Source: Blastomyces gilchristii SLH14081 (lineage: Eukaryota > Ascomycota > Eurotiomycetes > Onygenales > Ajellomycetaceae). From it: a stretch of DNA of 64,000 nucleotides. The notes beneath the pieces are model-generated. The model saw only the letters and a list, made by a program, of their open reading frames with translations. It did no database searches and had not been told where the DNA came from. Both the position numbers and the translations under genes were made by a program. The stretch spans positions 217,934-281,933 of the forward strand of contig NW_003101666.1 of NCBI RefSeq assembly GCF_000003855.2, in the 5' to 3' direction. Shown piece after piece: positions 25,199-38,120 of the stretch; position 1 is the first letter of the stretch, and each line of letters starts with the position of its first letter.

Positions 25199-27174
25199 AT
25201 GTTTGGATCCTCTTGCTCCAGCTTTAATGCTGCACCTGGACTTCTCATGAACCCGATCGAACCCTCTCGTGGATCATCCTCAACCAGTCCTAGCTCGGTT
25301 ACGTCTTCATACCCTTATGCTTCTCTAAGACATTCCATCCCGAGCACTGCGACTTCAACTGAAGGATTTTCAACACCATCGTCTTACTCTCATCCAACAA
25401 ACTTGCAGTGGAACGACAGAATGGGGGACCTAAGAATCCAACGGGTACCTGCGCTGTATGCTTATCCCCCTATTTCATATGGGTCTGCCTCTATGACACC
25501 AAATTTCTCATACTAACGACTCTGTTATACAGTCAGCCTCCCTCTGGTATGTCACCACCCTTGCAATCACAGGGCACAGTGGTTCCAGGGCCAACCGGGT
25601 TGATAACAAGGACTGATCCTTATTCAATGTCATACTCCATGAATCGGAATGCATATTCATCTCCGCACCATACCATGAACGACATATCACGTTATTCCCA
25701 GTACCCTGCTACACGGGCTCTAGATGTCCACACAAATGGTTCATCGATGTACAACCATCTGATGGATACCTCATCTCGGACTTCTCAATCCAGCCCAGAA
25801 GCTCCCCCGTTTAACGAAACCAACGTGCTTCATTCCGTTTTTACCAATAGCCACCAAACACTCAATACAGAAATTCATGCCAAGATACACAAAGGGTTCT
25901 TTCAGGTGGATGACAAATGGACGTGCTATCGTCGCAACTACTTTTCCGTGTCTTGCTCGTTCTCGCTCCGCCCGTGGACTCCCAATTCTCCACTTTATGT
26001 CCAACTTCCTAACAGCAACCCGCAGAGCGTTCGCTCGTTCGCAATGTCAATATCTGCGGTCGTGAATGCACAAGAGAATGAAACGCGGGAACTTGTCCAA
26101 CATACTCCAAAACGAGACAAGCAATCAGAAAAGAAGCCCGGAAGGATAACTCTACATCCAACGCAACCCCCATCCCTCGCCATGAACCATCCATCGTCAC
26201 TTGGGCCCAATCCTATTTCGTTCGCCGCACCACCACACACTTCGAGCTTGCCATTAGATTACGGATCATCCTTTGGAGGAGCAACCCAAGCGTCACAACC
26301 ACCCACTTCCCATACGTTTGAGCGTATCCAGTTTCAAAAGGCAACGGCGAATAATGGCAAACGTCGTGCCCAACAACAGTATTATAATCTGGTTGTTGAA
26401 CTCTACGCCGAAATACCTACCTCAAATGGCGTTGATCTTCAGTGGGTCTTAATAGCCAAAAGATTATCCCATCCAATGGTAGTTCGAGGTCGGTCGCCGG
26501 GGCATTATAAGGACGGTCGACGAGACAGTTCCGCAAGCATGGGGCCAGATGGTGGCACTGGAAGCTCAGGGGATGGCAACGGAGGGGGCTGCTTACCACC
26601 AGGAATGGGGCACGGCCCGCGCACGCACCTTTCACTAATGTCACAGTACAGTGGAAGCCATCGTGCTCCTACTTCATATAACTACCACCGCTTATCGTCT
26701 ACAGACCACTCCCCTTTAACAACCAGCCCTCTAATATCCTCCTCGTCGTCTTCACCTGATTATAACAACTACACCATGATGAATGGCTCGATGGATCCAC
26801 TAGAGACGATCAAAGACACCACTACCGCAGGCGCTTACGGTGACCCAACATTTACAACTGCTTCACCGGATTCGAGAAAAATATGCATCGAACCGTCAAG
26901 CCTACGCCTACATATGCCAAGCTATGACGACGATGCTGCTGTCAAGACACAAGAGGAGCATGACGCCACTTATAGCGCAGCATTCGATCCAATGATTCCA
27001 GCCTTGCAGAATGAGCACGATGGCTCAAATCAATATCTCAAGCGGCACAACACCACCAGTTATTTGAGTCAGCTCTCAGGTCCTAGATTTGGTGGGTCCT
27101 ATGCCAGTCGTTCTGGAGACACCTCTTACAGCCGCTTTGACTCAACCCAGAATCCCCAAAGTCTCTGTTCTTGA
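25199..27174 (+). CDS. xprG: NDT80/PhoG-domain transcription factor, XprG / VIB-1 type
   Basis: Two exons, 25199-25482 and 25533-27174 (641 residues). The 50-nt intron has a weak gtctgc donor, a perfect tactaac branch point and an acag acceptor; joining gives ISYG then QPPSGM in phase. The N-terminus is Ser/Pro/Thr-rich. The NDT80 DNA-binding domain spans about residues 195-418, from VFTNSHQTLN through GFFQVDDKWTCYRRNYF and KRRAQQQYYNLVVELYAE to LSHPMVVRGRSPGHYKDGRRD. The rest is low-complexity with Asn, Ser and His. This p53-like Ig-fold family includes Ndt80 (meiosis) and XprG/VIB-1 (protease secretion, starvation response, heterokaryon incompatibility death); the RGRSPGHYKDGRRDSSAS extension favours the XprG/VIB-1 branch. 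The start is the first in-frame ATG; an upstream exon cannot be excluded. Confidence 0.9.
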
Positions 27175-30100
27175 ATTCCTTCAGTTGATTGACTAATGAT
27201 GGTACTACATCATCTGAGGGGTTGCGCATTCCTCGGCTGCTTTCCCAACTATTTCCTACCTATCATCAACGCATAACGATTTCCATTTACCCAGAGTTTC
27301 ATACAATCTTCATTCGGGACCGCAGCGCAATTGAAATGTTCGCTGTTACCTTCATTTTAACTAACCTTATGTCTGAAGTCTCCATTTTCCTCTTCCCTCT
27401 TTATTCTGGGACCTTAAAAAAATTTCCATATGATTATATTCCTTATTAATGTCATTCAATTCATCATTTTTATCCACCATTGATTTTTTTTTACTGAACT
27501 CGGTCCCAGTGAAAGGTTGTTCCGTTGATATTCGTGGCCAAAATTTCACAGAAGTATAGGATGGGATGGAGAGCGGAGGTAGAACTTGCTGCCTATCAAA
27601 CGCGAAGCTACCTAAATTGTTGGGTCATGGTGTGGTGTAATCAATTTTTCACATGCTGTGCTCTGTTATGCTCTAGTTCTTATTTTCATTCCCTTCATTT
27701 GTTTTTGTCATACATGTTTTTATTTATGCATGGAATCAAAAGTGCTTCCTGGCTGGGCTTCCTGGTTTTGATAACAGGGTCGAATTGCATTGATAGCGGC
27801 AGCAAAAGGGCTTTCTTAGCATCTTACTCATCTCACATTATTTTGAAAGCCTTGCGTTCGAATTCGGGGGAAGGGGGGTCCCAGCAGGTAGAAGCAGACT
27901 GGGAGAAAGAAAAGAAACCAGAATGTCACACAAAAAAATGGTACGGTGCTCAAGGTGGGACGTGTGAAGGTTGCGCATCGGGATGGAAGGGGGGAGAGCA
28001 AAAGGGAAATGGAGTCTTGCCGGGTGCTTGTATGTTTGTGGGCTTTGTTTTATTTTTCTGGAGATTCTTCGAAGTGCGCTCGAAGTTCTCACTGGCTATG
28101 TATCGTCGCAAGGTCTGTTCTTGTCCGTTAAGGAAGCTTGTTCCCCTTGAGAATCGAGACAAGGATAGCAGATGATAGGTAGCTGTTAGTTTGAGTTCGA
28201 GCCACATGGAGGTTTTGTTTATTAAGTGAAATGAGTTACGGCACGGTATCATGCTGCATATCTCTTCTACGAAGCAGAACGACATTTCTCTCCCATAGAT
28301 CCCAGATAGCGAAGCCACGTGATTTCCTATGCCCTAGCTCTGGCTTATCCCCTTTATTTATCCCTTTATCAGAGCTTCCAGAGAGATATATATATGATAT
28401 ATCCAGAGGCTGCCAAAACATGTACTCAATTCTAACTTAGGATGTACCAATCTATGGTATTATTCTTTTAATTTTGAGAGCAGCAGAAATAAACATAAAG
28501 CTGCTTCATTCCGCATCTTTGCAAAATTAAAGCTGGAATGATCTCCTAGCTGGGGGGAAAGAAATCCAACAAAAGTATTTAGCAGTTAGCAAAACAATAA
28601 TCACTCACCAGAGCAAATAAGCATATGCATATGTAGGTACCCATACTGATTAGCTATATTTCCATTTTTTGGTTTTACGCACCCCGAACCGGCTTCTATC
28701 GAAATAGTAAGGGCGATGTAAAACACGATGGCAGAGAATGGGTACACAGGGCTCCGTGCTTGGTATTACACTCCTTACACTCTTCCATTAGCTCATGGCC
28801 ACCAAAAGCACACAGATAAAGACACAACATACAGACATAAGCGGGTGTGTCGTCGGCCGGAATCTGGTCAAGGCACGTATTTTGTGCCATCCCTTGTTAG
28901 CTTCTCTCCTATTGATTCCCGCTGCATGATTTTTGCAAGCTCAGGCGTTTATTTTAGTGATCACAATAGTGCCCAAGATATGTTGATCGAGAAAGAAGTG
29001 AAACCTGTTCATTCGGATTTTAGGATGAGCGAAGCACCATTCTACAACGAAATTTCAAAAGACCCAATCAATAGTTGCAGACGGGGAAAGTGTTGGGGTG
29101 GGGGGGGCGCCGGGAGGGGGGAAAGGTGAAGAAGTAATGGGATCGAAAAGTCAAACGTGAATGAATGGTGGCTTGAGACATCATCTCATCAGGTGCCGAT
29201 GCTCAAATCGTGAACTGTCAGAAACGTGAAGGCTGATCCACAGAGTAATTATAACTCAAGTCCCTAGCCAGCCAATGTGAGTTGGTTCGATCGATGAGTG
29301 GATATTGACGAACATCGGCGGCTCTAGCAATGCAGACCAGGCTGTAAATCAGAATATCAAAAGATGCATAAGTGTACGTAGTTTTTAACATATTGGAACT
29401 CTTCATAAAATGGTGGCTGGGCCTGGGCCAATGTGACAAATGGCGGATGATAGATCTCGGCTCTCATTGATTTTTGTCTCAAGTATATTGCATATGCGTA
29501 CACAAACATCCCGTAAGAGACGCCGTCATAGTGACAAGTATCGGATAAGCCGGTTGGAGGAAGATTGCCTCCCAGGATGAAGTTGGGGGCGGAGATAGAG
29601 AATTAATGTGAAAATCAGATATCCCGTCCCGGAGAGTCGTAATATCCATGCACGCGCTGGGACAAGTACGAACTGATTTGCTTTGAACTACTTTTCAGTG
29701 AACTGGACTCTGCTCTTTTTCGCATAGATAAATCTACTAATTCGAAGAGATCGATGTGAGCGAATGATGCAGCATTAGGGGGCCAGAAGGAGAGGGTGCA
29801 CAAGACTAGCAGTCTAAACTTGCAGGGCGGTTGTGAGGGTTAATGGAAACGAGCATGACCAGCTGTTCAATTTTCTCACACTCACCCGCTTGCATGCCGT
29901 TGCTCTATCGGAAAACAGGGCATGCTCATGCCTCGTCGATCGACACGAACTGATCTAGTCCGTCACAATAATCACGGCAACAGCTTTTTGAAACACATCC
30001 AATGCCATCGACGAGGCATATCTCTATGGGTACAGCATCAGCAATGAAAATCAAAATGCGTATATTCCTGCATTCTAGATGCGTGGCGATGATGGAGGGA

Positions 30101-31082
30101 TGGTGGCTGATCAACAGCACGGAGAAGAACCGATTTTAAAAAGAAAATGAAAGTTAAAAATAAAAATAATAGGAAGTCAAATAAGGCTTGAAAGGAAGGG
30201 AGCAAGCGCCTTGACAACGGAAAGAGGCAAATCAATTTTACTCCAACTAGAACTTCAGCTGCAAGTCTCAAACGAACTGATCGCCAATTCCTCTCTGCCT
30301 CCTCGAATGTCAGACTTCACCTTAGCCATCCAATCCAATCCGAGGTCCATGTCGGTGTAGCGCATTCCCACGATGACGGGGTAGGCTGTACTAGGGCAGT
30401 CTGATATTCAACTCCACTCTTTTTTTTTTGTGTAATCAGGTCCCAAATCATCCTCTAGTTCTCGGTTCGGTTCCACGACGGCAGTCATTGAGGCCTGCAT
30501 GCCCTGTCCGAGCTTTGCTTCCTTCTATTAAATTCTCAAGAGGGCAAGGACAAGGGAATTATGAAAAATTGAAAATTGGGAGGGGGGGCGCTAAAAAGAA
30601 AACTCTCGGCCGTCGATCACCTGGTACCACATCTCTATCCCAATACAGATGCACATTTCCCCCAGGCACCATCCAACCTCCTCTTCCTTCTCAGCAACCG
30701 CACCTATGTATATGCCACTTCAATGTCCAGCCCGAACCCTTTTCTGCTCCTCATCAGCCAACTGAGCGGCGTGATATCCACATGCACAAGCTACACACCC
30801 GCATACACCGTACTGTAGCCCCCTCTCCTCTCGCCAAAACGTACTCCCCCGTCTCTCCCATAGCCCCTTACCATGCCACAGCAACAATAAACTCGCAAAT
30901 CATCTCTACTTCATATCTCTTCCCATCCCATCTTCAATTCAGAGTCCAAATTCCGTTTGTTTGCTGTTGGCGCTGCCCAGAGCCACGTTTTCATTTCATT
31001 TCTTTCCCTTTCTTCCTTTGCTCCCCTATTGCCTTTCTTTCATTCCACATCACCCCAACCCCCACCTTTCCATCCAATAATT
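27175..31082. other. Intergenic region downstream of the NDT80-family gene
   Basis: About 3.9 kb with no recognisable gene. Frames of 216 codons (27525-28175) and 226 codons (30428-31108) have no domain; the latter runs through C/T-rich sequence antisense to the end of the small membrane protein gene. Confidence 0.5.
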
Positions 31083-31431
31083 CTACCGCTCAACACTGGA
31101 AATCTTAACGCTCAATTTCCTATCCAGCTCCGCCTGCTCCTCGCTGCTCGGCACCATGCCCAACGCCTCCTCAATTTTAGGAGACCACCACATCCCGACC
31201 GTAGCATAGGCCATCAGGCCGGCTCCGAAGAGGAAGCGCGTGCGCGGGGAAAGGTTGCGGTAAGATCTAGAAATGTTGGGGCCCGGTCCGGGTTGGTTAG
31301 TATCTATTTCTAGTTTCAATTGTATTGCTGTACAATTACCCAGTTTTCTTTTTGTTTTCCCGCATTGAGCAATTGGATTTATATGACTAAGCAGACATAA
31401 AGGGGAATTGAACATACGACCACAGTGACAT
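31083..31431 (-). CDS. Small single-span membrane protein, probably mitochondrial (65 residues)
   Basis: Two exons on the minus strand: 31431-31418 (14 nt, encoding MSLW and two bases of a Ser codon) and 31266-31083. The 151-nt intron has a gtatgt donor, a tactaacc branch point and a ttctag acceptor, and the junction gives MSLWSSYRNLSPRTRFLF in phase. A hydrophobic span (about residues 15-34, ending GMWW) is followed by a charged tail with PKIEEALGMVPSSEEQAELD and the stop TAG. I recall similar tiny fungal proteins beginning MSLW and followed by a basic stretch and one span, but I cannot name a function. A long frame that simply reads through the intron (31083-31781) is an artefact of the intron lacking stops. 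Confidence 0.72.
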
Positions 31432-31922
31432 TTGTAAAAAGAGAGGTCTGGTTGTGACCTATCGAGGTTGGTGTAGAAGGTTGTATGTATGTCTGTTACC
31501 CTGGTCGTTGCACTCATCAGTCTGTCTGTCCATGTGGTCTTGGCATATTTCTCAGGAAGGTTTAGCGTCCTCTCCCCTGATTCTTGGCAAATATCACGAT
31601 AGTCAGTCAGCATGGGGAATAACTCGATTTCCAAATTGCAAAGAATGAATGAATGAATATGTACTGAGTATATATGTATATAACCATGTAACTCGGTTAT
31701 AGGTCGATGGTAACGATTTTGCATATATTGAATCTGAACAAACAACCCAATAGAATCTCCTCCTTTGATACAACTTGACATTGACCCAGCAGGCCATCTT
31801 CAGTTTTGATGACTGCTTCTTCTGAGGTAAAAATGCTCTATAACTTATTTCATCGGTAGAGCGCTCTTCACGTGTGTCCTATCAGGTTACCTGTTCACAC
31901 ACATAGCCACCTAAAATTGCGT

Positions 31923-31954
<32 letters not shown>

Positions 31955-32887
31955 TGATTTCAGCTACACTAATACTTCAAAAAAACCACAAAGGTAAAGA
32001 GAATAAGGTATAGATAGACAAAATCAATAAAGGTCACGAAAACAAATTCAGGTAGATCAAACGCACTTAGCAAAACGAGGAACAGACGGGGATAATAAAG
32101 TACAGTCACTGATCGATATTTAAAATGTCCTCACATCACCAAGGCAAGCAGGCAAACAGGCAAGAAATAACAAAAGACAAACGACAAATCGTACCCCGAA
32201 AAGAGGCTCACAACGTAAAGGAAAAAGAAACTACAAACATATCGAAATATGGGAAGGCATCAACATGCATAGGGACATGGTAGGGGGTAATTTCGCGTGC
32301 GCATGAGTTAGATACATCGATATATAAAAGAAAAAAAATATACGGAAAAAGGTTCGATACAGGGACTGGAACAGAGATTAGGTTGGGGCATATATAGAGG
32401 ACAATACTGAGCAGCGAAAACAAAACGTATATCACAAAGCCCAAAATCAAAGGACAGAAAAGGAGAGGAAGGGAGAACACACAAATACCACGCGCAGCAA
32501 GCACGGAGCGAGGGTGTGAAATCCGCATACTGGTGGCAACGAGTGAATTGGACCGTACTGGATAGGTCTGGCCCAATGTCTTCGATCTCCATGTTCATAG
32601 AAATCATTCGTTGTGAGGCGCTTTCCAGGCAGGCAAGAATACACACAAAGGCGGCTAGCGCAAGCTGTGCGAAAAACATAGATTGGTATATACTTAGGAA
32701 AACATGGTATAATTGGTCATAATAACGGCAGTCCCGTTGTCTCCGGGTCGATAAGCTACCAAGGTGGCCTAAAATTAGATAGCGCGTAGTTCCTGAGTGG
32801 CTACCATGCAGCATGGATCTGGGACATGGATTGAGAAAGGGCAGGGGTAACCAAAGGAACTTGCGGGGTAGCTAGAAGTCCTTAGGA
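31432..32887. other. Intergenic region with an (AT)n microsatellite
   Basis: About 1.45 kb between the small membrane protein gene and the acyl-CoA synthetase 3' end. It contains an AT repeat at 31927-31954 and A-rich sequence; frames on the minus strand (to 168 codons) are Phe/Leu/Ser-rich and unconvincing. Confidence 0.55.
31927..31954. repeat. (AT)14 microsatellite
   Basis: Uninterrupted AT dinucleotide repeat of 28 bp. Confidence 0.95.
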
Positions 32888-35366
32888 TCATTTCTTCCCG
32901 TAGGCACGGTCAATTTCCTTTTGGAAATGGTTGGAGATTTTCTTTCGTTGGAGTTTCTGAGCGGCGGTGATGTAGCCCTAGATTGATCAATAGAAGGTTA
33001 GCAATGATAACCATGAAACAACAATGGCTGAGAAAAATGATAGGAAAGGGAGTGGGTGATGTGGGGGAGTGGGGAAGATTTGATGGAAAGCGGAACTACA
33101 TTTTGCGGAGTCCACTCTTCATCGGAGAGCACAACTCCCTCGATAATTTCAAAAGGCTTAAGGTGACTGGCGTAACCAGCATTTTGTAGCTCTTTGAGGA
33201 CAATCGAGTTCAACTTCTTGTTGTGAACCAGCGCTTCGATACTTTCTCCTTCGATTCCATTCGCCTTCGCGAGCGCGAGGAGAGCAGGTTCGGCGGGGAC
33301 AATAACTGCAATTGGCTTAGTTTGATCTATCGCAGCGTAGACCATGATGTTGGCGACAACATTGGCGGAGCGATATATCGACTCAAGCTTTTCCAGCGCA
33401 ATGTACTCGCCATTAAGAGTCTTAACCAAGTTCTTCTTGCGGTCGATAATCTTAAGATGGCCATTCTTGTCGAACTCGCCAATATCGCCAGTCATAAACC
33501 AACCATCATCAGTTATAGCCGCTTTGGTTTCCGCTTCGTTATCGTAATAGCCTTCTGTGACACTGGGGCCGCGAATCCAGATTTCACCTTGGGGCGGATT
33601 GTTCTTCGTGAAATAGCCTGCCTCGGCGAAATCAACGAGTTTGATTTCGACCGATGCTGCGATATCGCCAATCGCATTATGGGTCCATGCCAAGGGATCG
33701 CATAGGCCACCCATAGCACTGGTCTCAGTTAAGCCGTAACCACCAACCATTGGGCATAGGGCCATGGAAAGGAACAGCTGCGTGTCCTTGGAAATCGGTC
33801 CACCGCCGGACAACATAATTCTGAGACGACCTCCAGTCGCTTCCTTGACCTTCTTGAAAACGATTGCGTCCAAGATGCCCGATCCGGGAAGGCCAGCGGA
33901 GATCAAAAAGTGTTTGGCGCTAAGGCCTCCCCAGAAGAGTCCCTTAATGAGAGCGCCACCTTTGTTTACATTGCCAATAATTCCCTTCTTTACAGTTTCC
34001 CACACGGCTGGCACACCCACTAGGACGGTAGGTTTCAATTCACGAATATCGCCTTTGCAGTTTCGCACGGATGTGTCAGAAAGTGTTTTCGGGCTGCCGT
34101 AGCCCATTGTTCCGCCCCAAAAGAGACAAAGATTCTCAAATATAAACTCGAGGATATGCGCTTGCGGGAGATAGGTCAGAAGCACGTCAGACGGGCCCAG
34201 AACGTGCCCGACATTGGCATTAGCTCCGGCCACTGCAAACTTGAGTTAGCCTCGCAGGTCAAGTTTAATAGGAAAGGGGTTCAAAGGACGAATCATTGAC
34301 ATACTCCCGGCAACAACCATGCTATGCTTCAGAGCAACACCTTTCGGGGGGCCGGTTGATCCTGACGTATACATGATGGCGCCTTGAAGAAGTTACACAT
34401 TCAAATTAGCAAACGAGCTAGCAATGAATACCATGTTGGGTACTTACACAGATCTTCCGGGGTTGGTGGTACCGGATCTACGGGATTTTCTTCGCCAAGG
34501 TTCCGGAGCTCTTCAAAGCTCATAATGTTGATGTGAGGGAAGCCAGATTTTAGGCTATCAATATGTTCCTGCTTGGCCTCAGTTGCCGTGTCATAGATGA
34601 CATATTTAATATCCGTAGCATCCTTCAATATACGCTCAAGGGTTGAGAGGAGGACAGGGTCGAGGAAGATGGCGCTGCTATGAGTCTGTAACAGGGAATG
34701 CTTCAAGCCGTCCTCTCCCAGGGAGTCGTAGGCAGTCACAATAGTCATCGATTGAGATCCGGCACCTAGAAGATGTTAGGAGGGCTTCATAAAATGCGTA
34801 ATGAAGTGGATTCTGGGCTAAATACCAAGTGCCATCGCCAACCAATGTGCGCTACATTAACACAATGAGCCATAGTTAGCATATTTAGTCCAAGCGAGCA
34901 AATGCGTGGATAGCCCAGAGACGCACCTCGTGGCAGCAAACATGTGGAGCCTGCTATTCTTCTCGAGTCCAAGTTTCCTGAGACCAGCGCCCAGCTCCAG
35001 GACAAGCTTCTCGAACTCAATAAAGGTAAGATAGGTATAACCACTGAGCTCGAAGAAGGTCCACTCTTTGTCGACCTCCTGCTCTACCCCACCCACCATC
35101 TTCTTGATCTTCTTATTCTCGACATGGGTTCCAACTATCCGACGCGATCCCACCGCTTTGGAATTTCCGTACGTCTTCGCGCTCCATTTGAGGTTCTCAA
35201 AGAGGGTTGAGATTTCCGGATGAGGTTTGCTGACGAGGCCGTCCTTCGCGGCAGGGTGCCTGCGGGGGATGGTCTCCCCTTCAACCTTTTGGACACCGGG
35301 GGCTTCTACGGTGAAGGGAGGCTTCTTGGACATACGGGGAAACAGCGGGCTATCTTTTTTCGCCAT
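32888..35366 (-). CDS. FAA1: Long-chain fatty acyl-CoA synthetase (FAA1/FAA4 type)
   Basis: Six exons on the minus strand: 35366-34927, 34851-34826, 34765-34448, 34382-34305, 34232-33100 and 32977-32888 (694 residues; all phases agree, including a 26-nt exon encoding AHWLAMAL). Motifs of the AMP-binding superfamily: P-loop YTSGSTGPPKG at about residues 266-276, GYGLTET at about 452, and the fatty-acyl signature TGDIGEFDKNGHLKIIDRKK. The C-terminus ends AYGKK, so there is no PTS1 peroxisomal signal, unlike Faa2. The enzyme activates long-chain fatty acids to acyl-CoA with ATP; FAA1-type enzymes act at ER, lipid droplet and plasma membrane. Length matches the yeast family. Start at 35366 is the first ATG, giving MAKKDSPLFPRM. 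Confidence 0.96.
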
Positions 35367-35499
35367 GGTGACTGGGTTGACTGTGGACGTGCTAGGAAGA
35401 ATGAGGTTCGGCTAACTGATTAGACTCGAAATGTGAGGGTTCGTAGCTAGCCAGGAAGACTAGGAGCTCTGACGTGGAGACACTGCGCCCAGGGTATTG

Positions 35500-35640
35500 C
35501 GTAGTTTCGGCTTGGGGTAGGAGGTAGAAGAGCGAAAATGAGATGAGGAATGAGATGAGGAGATGAGGACAGTAGAGGCAAAGGAGAGGAGAGATCGGAG
35601 AGGAGAGGAGAAGAAAAAGGTGGAGGTGGTGGAGGCCAAG
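35500..35640 (-). promoter_or_regulatory. Pyrimidine-rich tract upstream of the acyl-CoA synthetase gene
   Basis: On the plus strand this is nearly pure A/G (GAGGA-type runs), so in the sense of the gene it is a C/T-rich tract 130-270 bp before the ATG. Such tracts are common just upstream of transcription starts of well-expressed fungal genes. Confidence 0.4.
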
Positions 35641-38120
35641 GTCGCCCAGATCAGCCAGCGCAGCGAAGCTTGCTTTGGCCGACGAGCAAGGAGGCAAGGA
35701 GATTTCACTAACGCCGCAGCCCCGGCGGTATTGGGGTTACTAGCCTGCCAAGTCCTGTATTATACACGTACTGAAATATAGATGTACCCCTCTCCGTGGT
35801 TTGGGTGGGAGAGTACAAAAGATGCTGGTCCCGTGACTCGTTTGCTCAATATCAAGTTTCTGATGGATACGAAACGGACTATATTGTGTGAGAGGCTATT
35901 ACCCGAAGAAGCTGACTGGCCCGGGTGATATATATATATATATATTTAGATACGTCTGGATACGTGGCCGCTTGATTCAAAATTCATATCAAAAGGGCAG
36001 CTGCTAGGATTATGCCTGGTTTAGGTAAACTGAATAGAAAGCAAACACAGGCTGTTAGCAATAGTAATACTGAGCCATGTTGCAATCAGTATGGAGAACA
36101 ACCTCTTCAAAAGCCCGGGTACAAAGCACCACTAGAGGCCTTGATCCTCTTGAAACTAGTCATGACTAGCCTGTCGCTGTCCCGCCTCTTTGAAGCTTCT
36201 AGGATTTGATCCGTCTTCTGCTTTTCTTGGCAGCTCAACTTCAACCCCAGGAAACTCTTTTGCCTAGGCATGGTTAGTCAACACAAAGTCCCAGAATCAT
36301 ATGGGATTTCGCGAACCGTGGGCTATTTTTGAAGTACCCCGGTTAAAATGAACAACCTGCAAGGGTCTTTAGGTGCTAGCTAGCGCACATGATAGCGATG
36401 GACTTCAAGCGTCCTTGGGCACACTGTAGTGGTAGCAGGGAGAGGGGAGAGGGGAGCCTGGGAAGAAGGGAACGCCTAGGTGTTAACCTCCACTAGCCTG
36501 GTGGCGGGCGCGCAACTCAGACAACTCTGGGAGTGTTGAGTCGACTCCTGTGAGCTTGTTGTGAGCCAGTGCTGTTTTTTAGAAGTGGCACTCGCCCCCA
36601 CCCCTTCGAGGTTGTAAGTCAAGACTCGCAAAGCTACTTGGCGCTGAGTCGCGTAAGGCCCAAGACTTAGGGGCCGCTTTTGACAGTCGACAGGTGACAG
36701 CTTTGCCGTGCTTTGTCCTCTGTGTATGAATCCAGACCGTGCAGCGTGAGCCTGTGGCTTAGAGGAAGACTAGCTACTTGAGTGCACACATGAAAGCCAA
36801 GTTCCTGTGCAGCCTGGCCTTGTCTCCTTTGTCTGGCCGAAAAGGGAGGACGCACCGATGAGAAAAAGGGCGAGGGAGTCATCGCCCTTGTTGTCTTTAT
36901 TTGGCTTTTTATGTAGTTTTTCGTAGTGGGCCGATTGTTTCTGGCTTTTCGACCCGTTTGACCACAACGGCCGGTGTTGAGGAGACCCCAAGGTTGTTAC
37001 CTAGGTATGGCCGACTAAGCCGCATCGGGAGTTATCCTGTTACAGTTGGTACCATACGGAATGTTCCATACATCAGGCGCGTAACATTAAAAGTTGAGGC
37101 TCAGGTAAACAGTGTGTAGCAGTACTACCAGAGTGACATCAGATGCACATGGAATGAGTGATAATCAGGGGGGTGAAAAAAGTTCCTGCATAGGGCACAC
37201 ATGCACAATGATGATGTTTCTCAGAGATGAAACAAACAAATTGGTTTTTAATTTATTTTTGGTGGTGCCGGAGGGACAGGGAAGGAGGTAGTTATTTAAT
37301 AATATTGCCAGAACAACCTGGGCAGCTGTGATAACTTTCTGTCCGTATAATTTACAGCTTTCAGGCAGGGCAGCCCTAACTCAACCCCAGAGTTTAGGGG
37401 CAGCGACCAGCCGTGGAAAGACGGTTTTGATTGGAGCAGCAGCAAACCCGTCGCCGCTTAAAGGTTCAAACGCTAAACCCCAACAAAACAGGATTTCGCC
37501 AGACGTATTATTACACATAATAATCCGGCTGGGTAATGCGCCTTCCAATGCCGTACGCTGTACCGTATCCATGAATATAACGTATTTTTCTCATTATCTC
37601 GCTTAAGATCAGCGATGGCCAATATCAATGGCTTCAACCCAGGACTGACAAATTCGGCATCAAAGGGGTCAGTCGGTCCACCATGTCTAACATGATGAGC
37701 TTATATCAGCTTCTTTTCTTTATTCTGTTATTTATTCTATCCTATAAATACTAACTACTGCACCACTGGACCGATACCACACTAACTGGCCAATTGAAAT
37801 CCGGAGGTTACCTCCCTCTCGATGGATGTATGTACTATACGTATGTATGCCTTCAACTCGAAACTTGGTCCCTATGCTCTAGAGAGTAATACCTGTTTGT
37901 TATGATTACGTTTAGCCATATGTTCCTACCAGCTTTATGTTTTACCCCATCGGCGCTTGGTGGGCAAAATCAAAGACTCAGAGGCAATGGCAATACGTGG
38001 CTAAAGATTGGTTTCTGGGCCTTTGTGGACGATGAGCCTGTACACATGCTTTATTTGTGGTTCCCGTTCTCCGGTTGTTCCACCATGCCAATCGGCGACA
38101 CGGCCGCCGAACTGTAAATC
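35641..38120. other. Intergenic region leading to the AT-rich block
   Basis: About 2.5 kb of normal base composition with no recognised gene. Both strands carry a roughly 60-90-codon frame around 37330-37606 but neither shows a domain. Confidence 0.5.
35928..35945. repeat. Short (AT)n microsatellite
   Basis: 18 bp of AT dinucleotides. Confidence 0.9.

Noticed and set aside
27525..28175. 216-codon frame downstream of the NDT80-family gene
   Set aside because: No domain, odd composition, sits in probable 3' flank.
30428..31108. 226-codon plus-strand frame
   Set aside because: Pro/Ser/His-rich because the DNA is C/T-rich; its end overlaps a better supported minus-strand gene.
31083..31781. 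232-codon minus-strand frame taken as one long protein
   Set aside because: Reads through an intron with good donor, branch point and acceptor; the spliced 65-residue model fits better.
33223..33705. 160-codon frame antisense to the acyl-CoA synthetase
   Set aside because: Shadow of a well supported coding exon.
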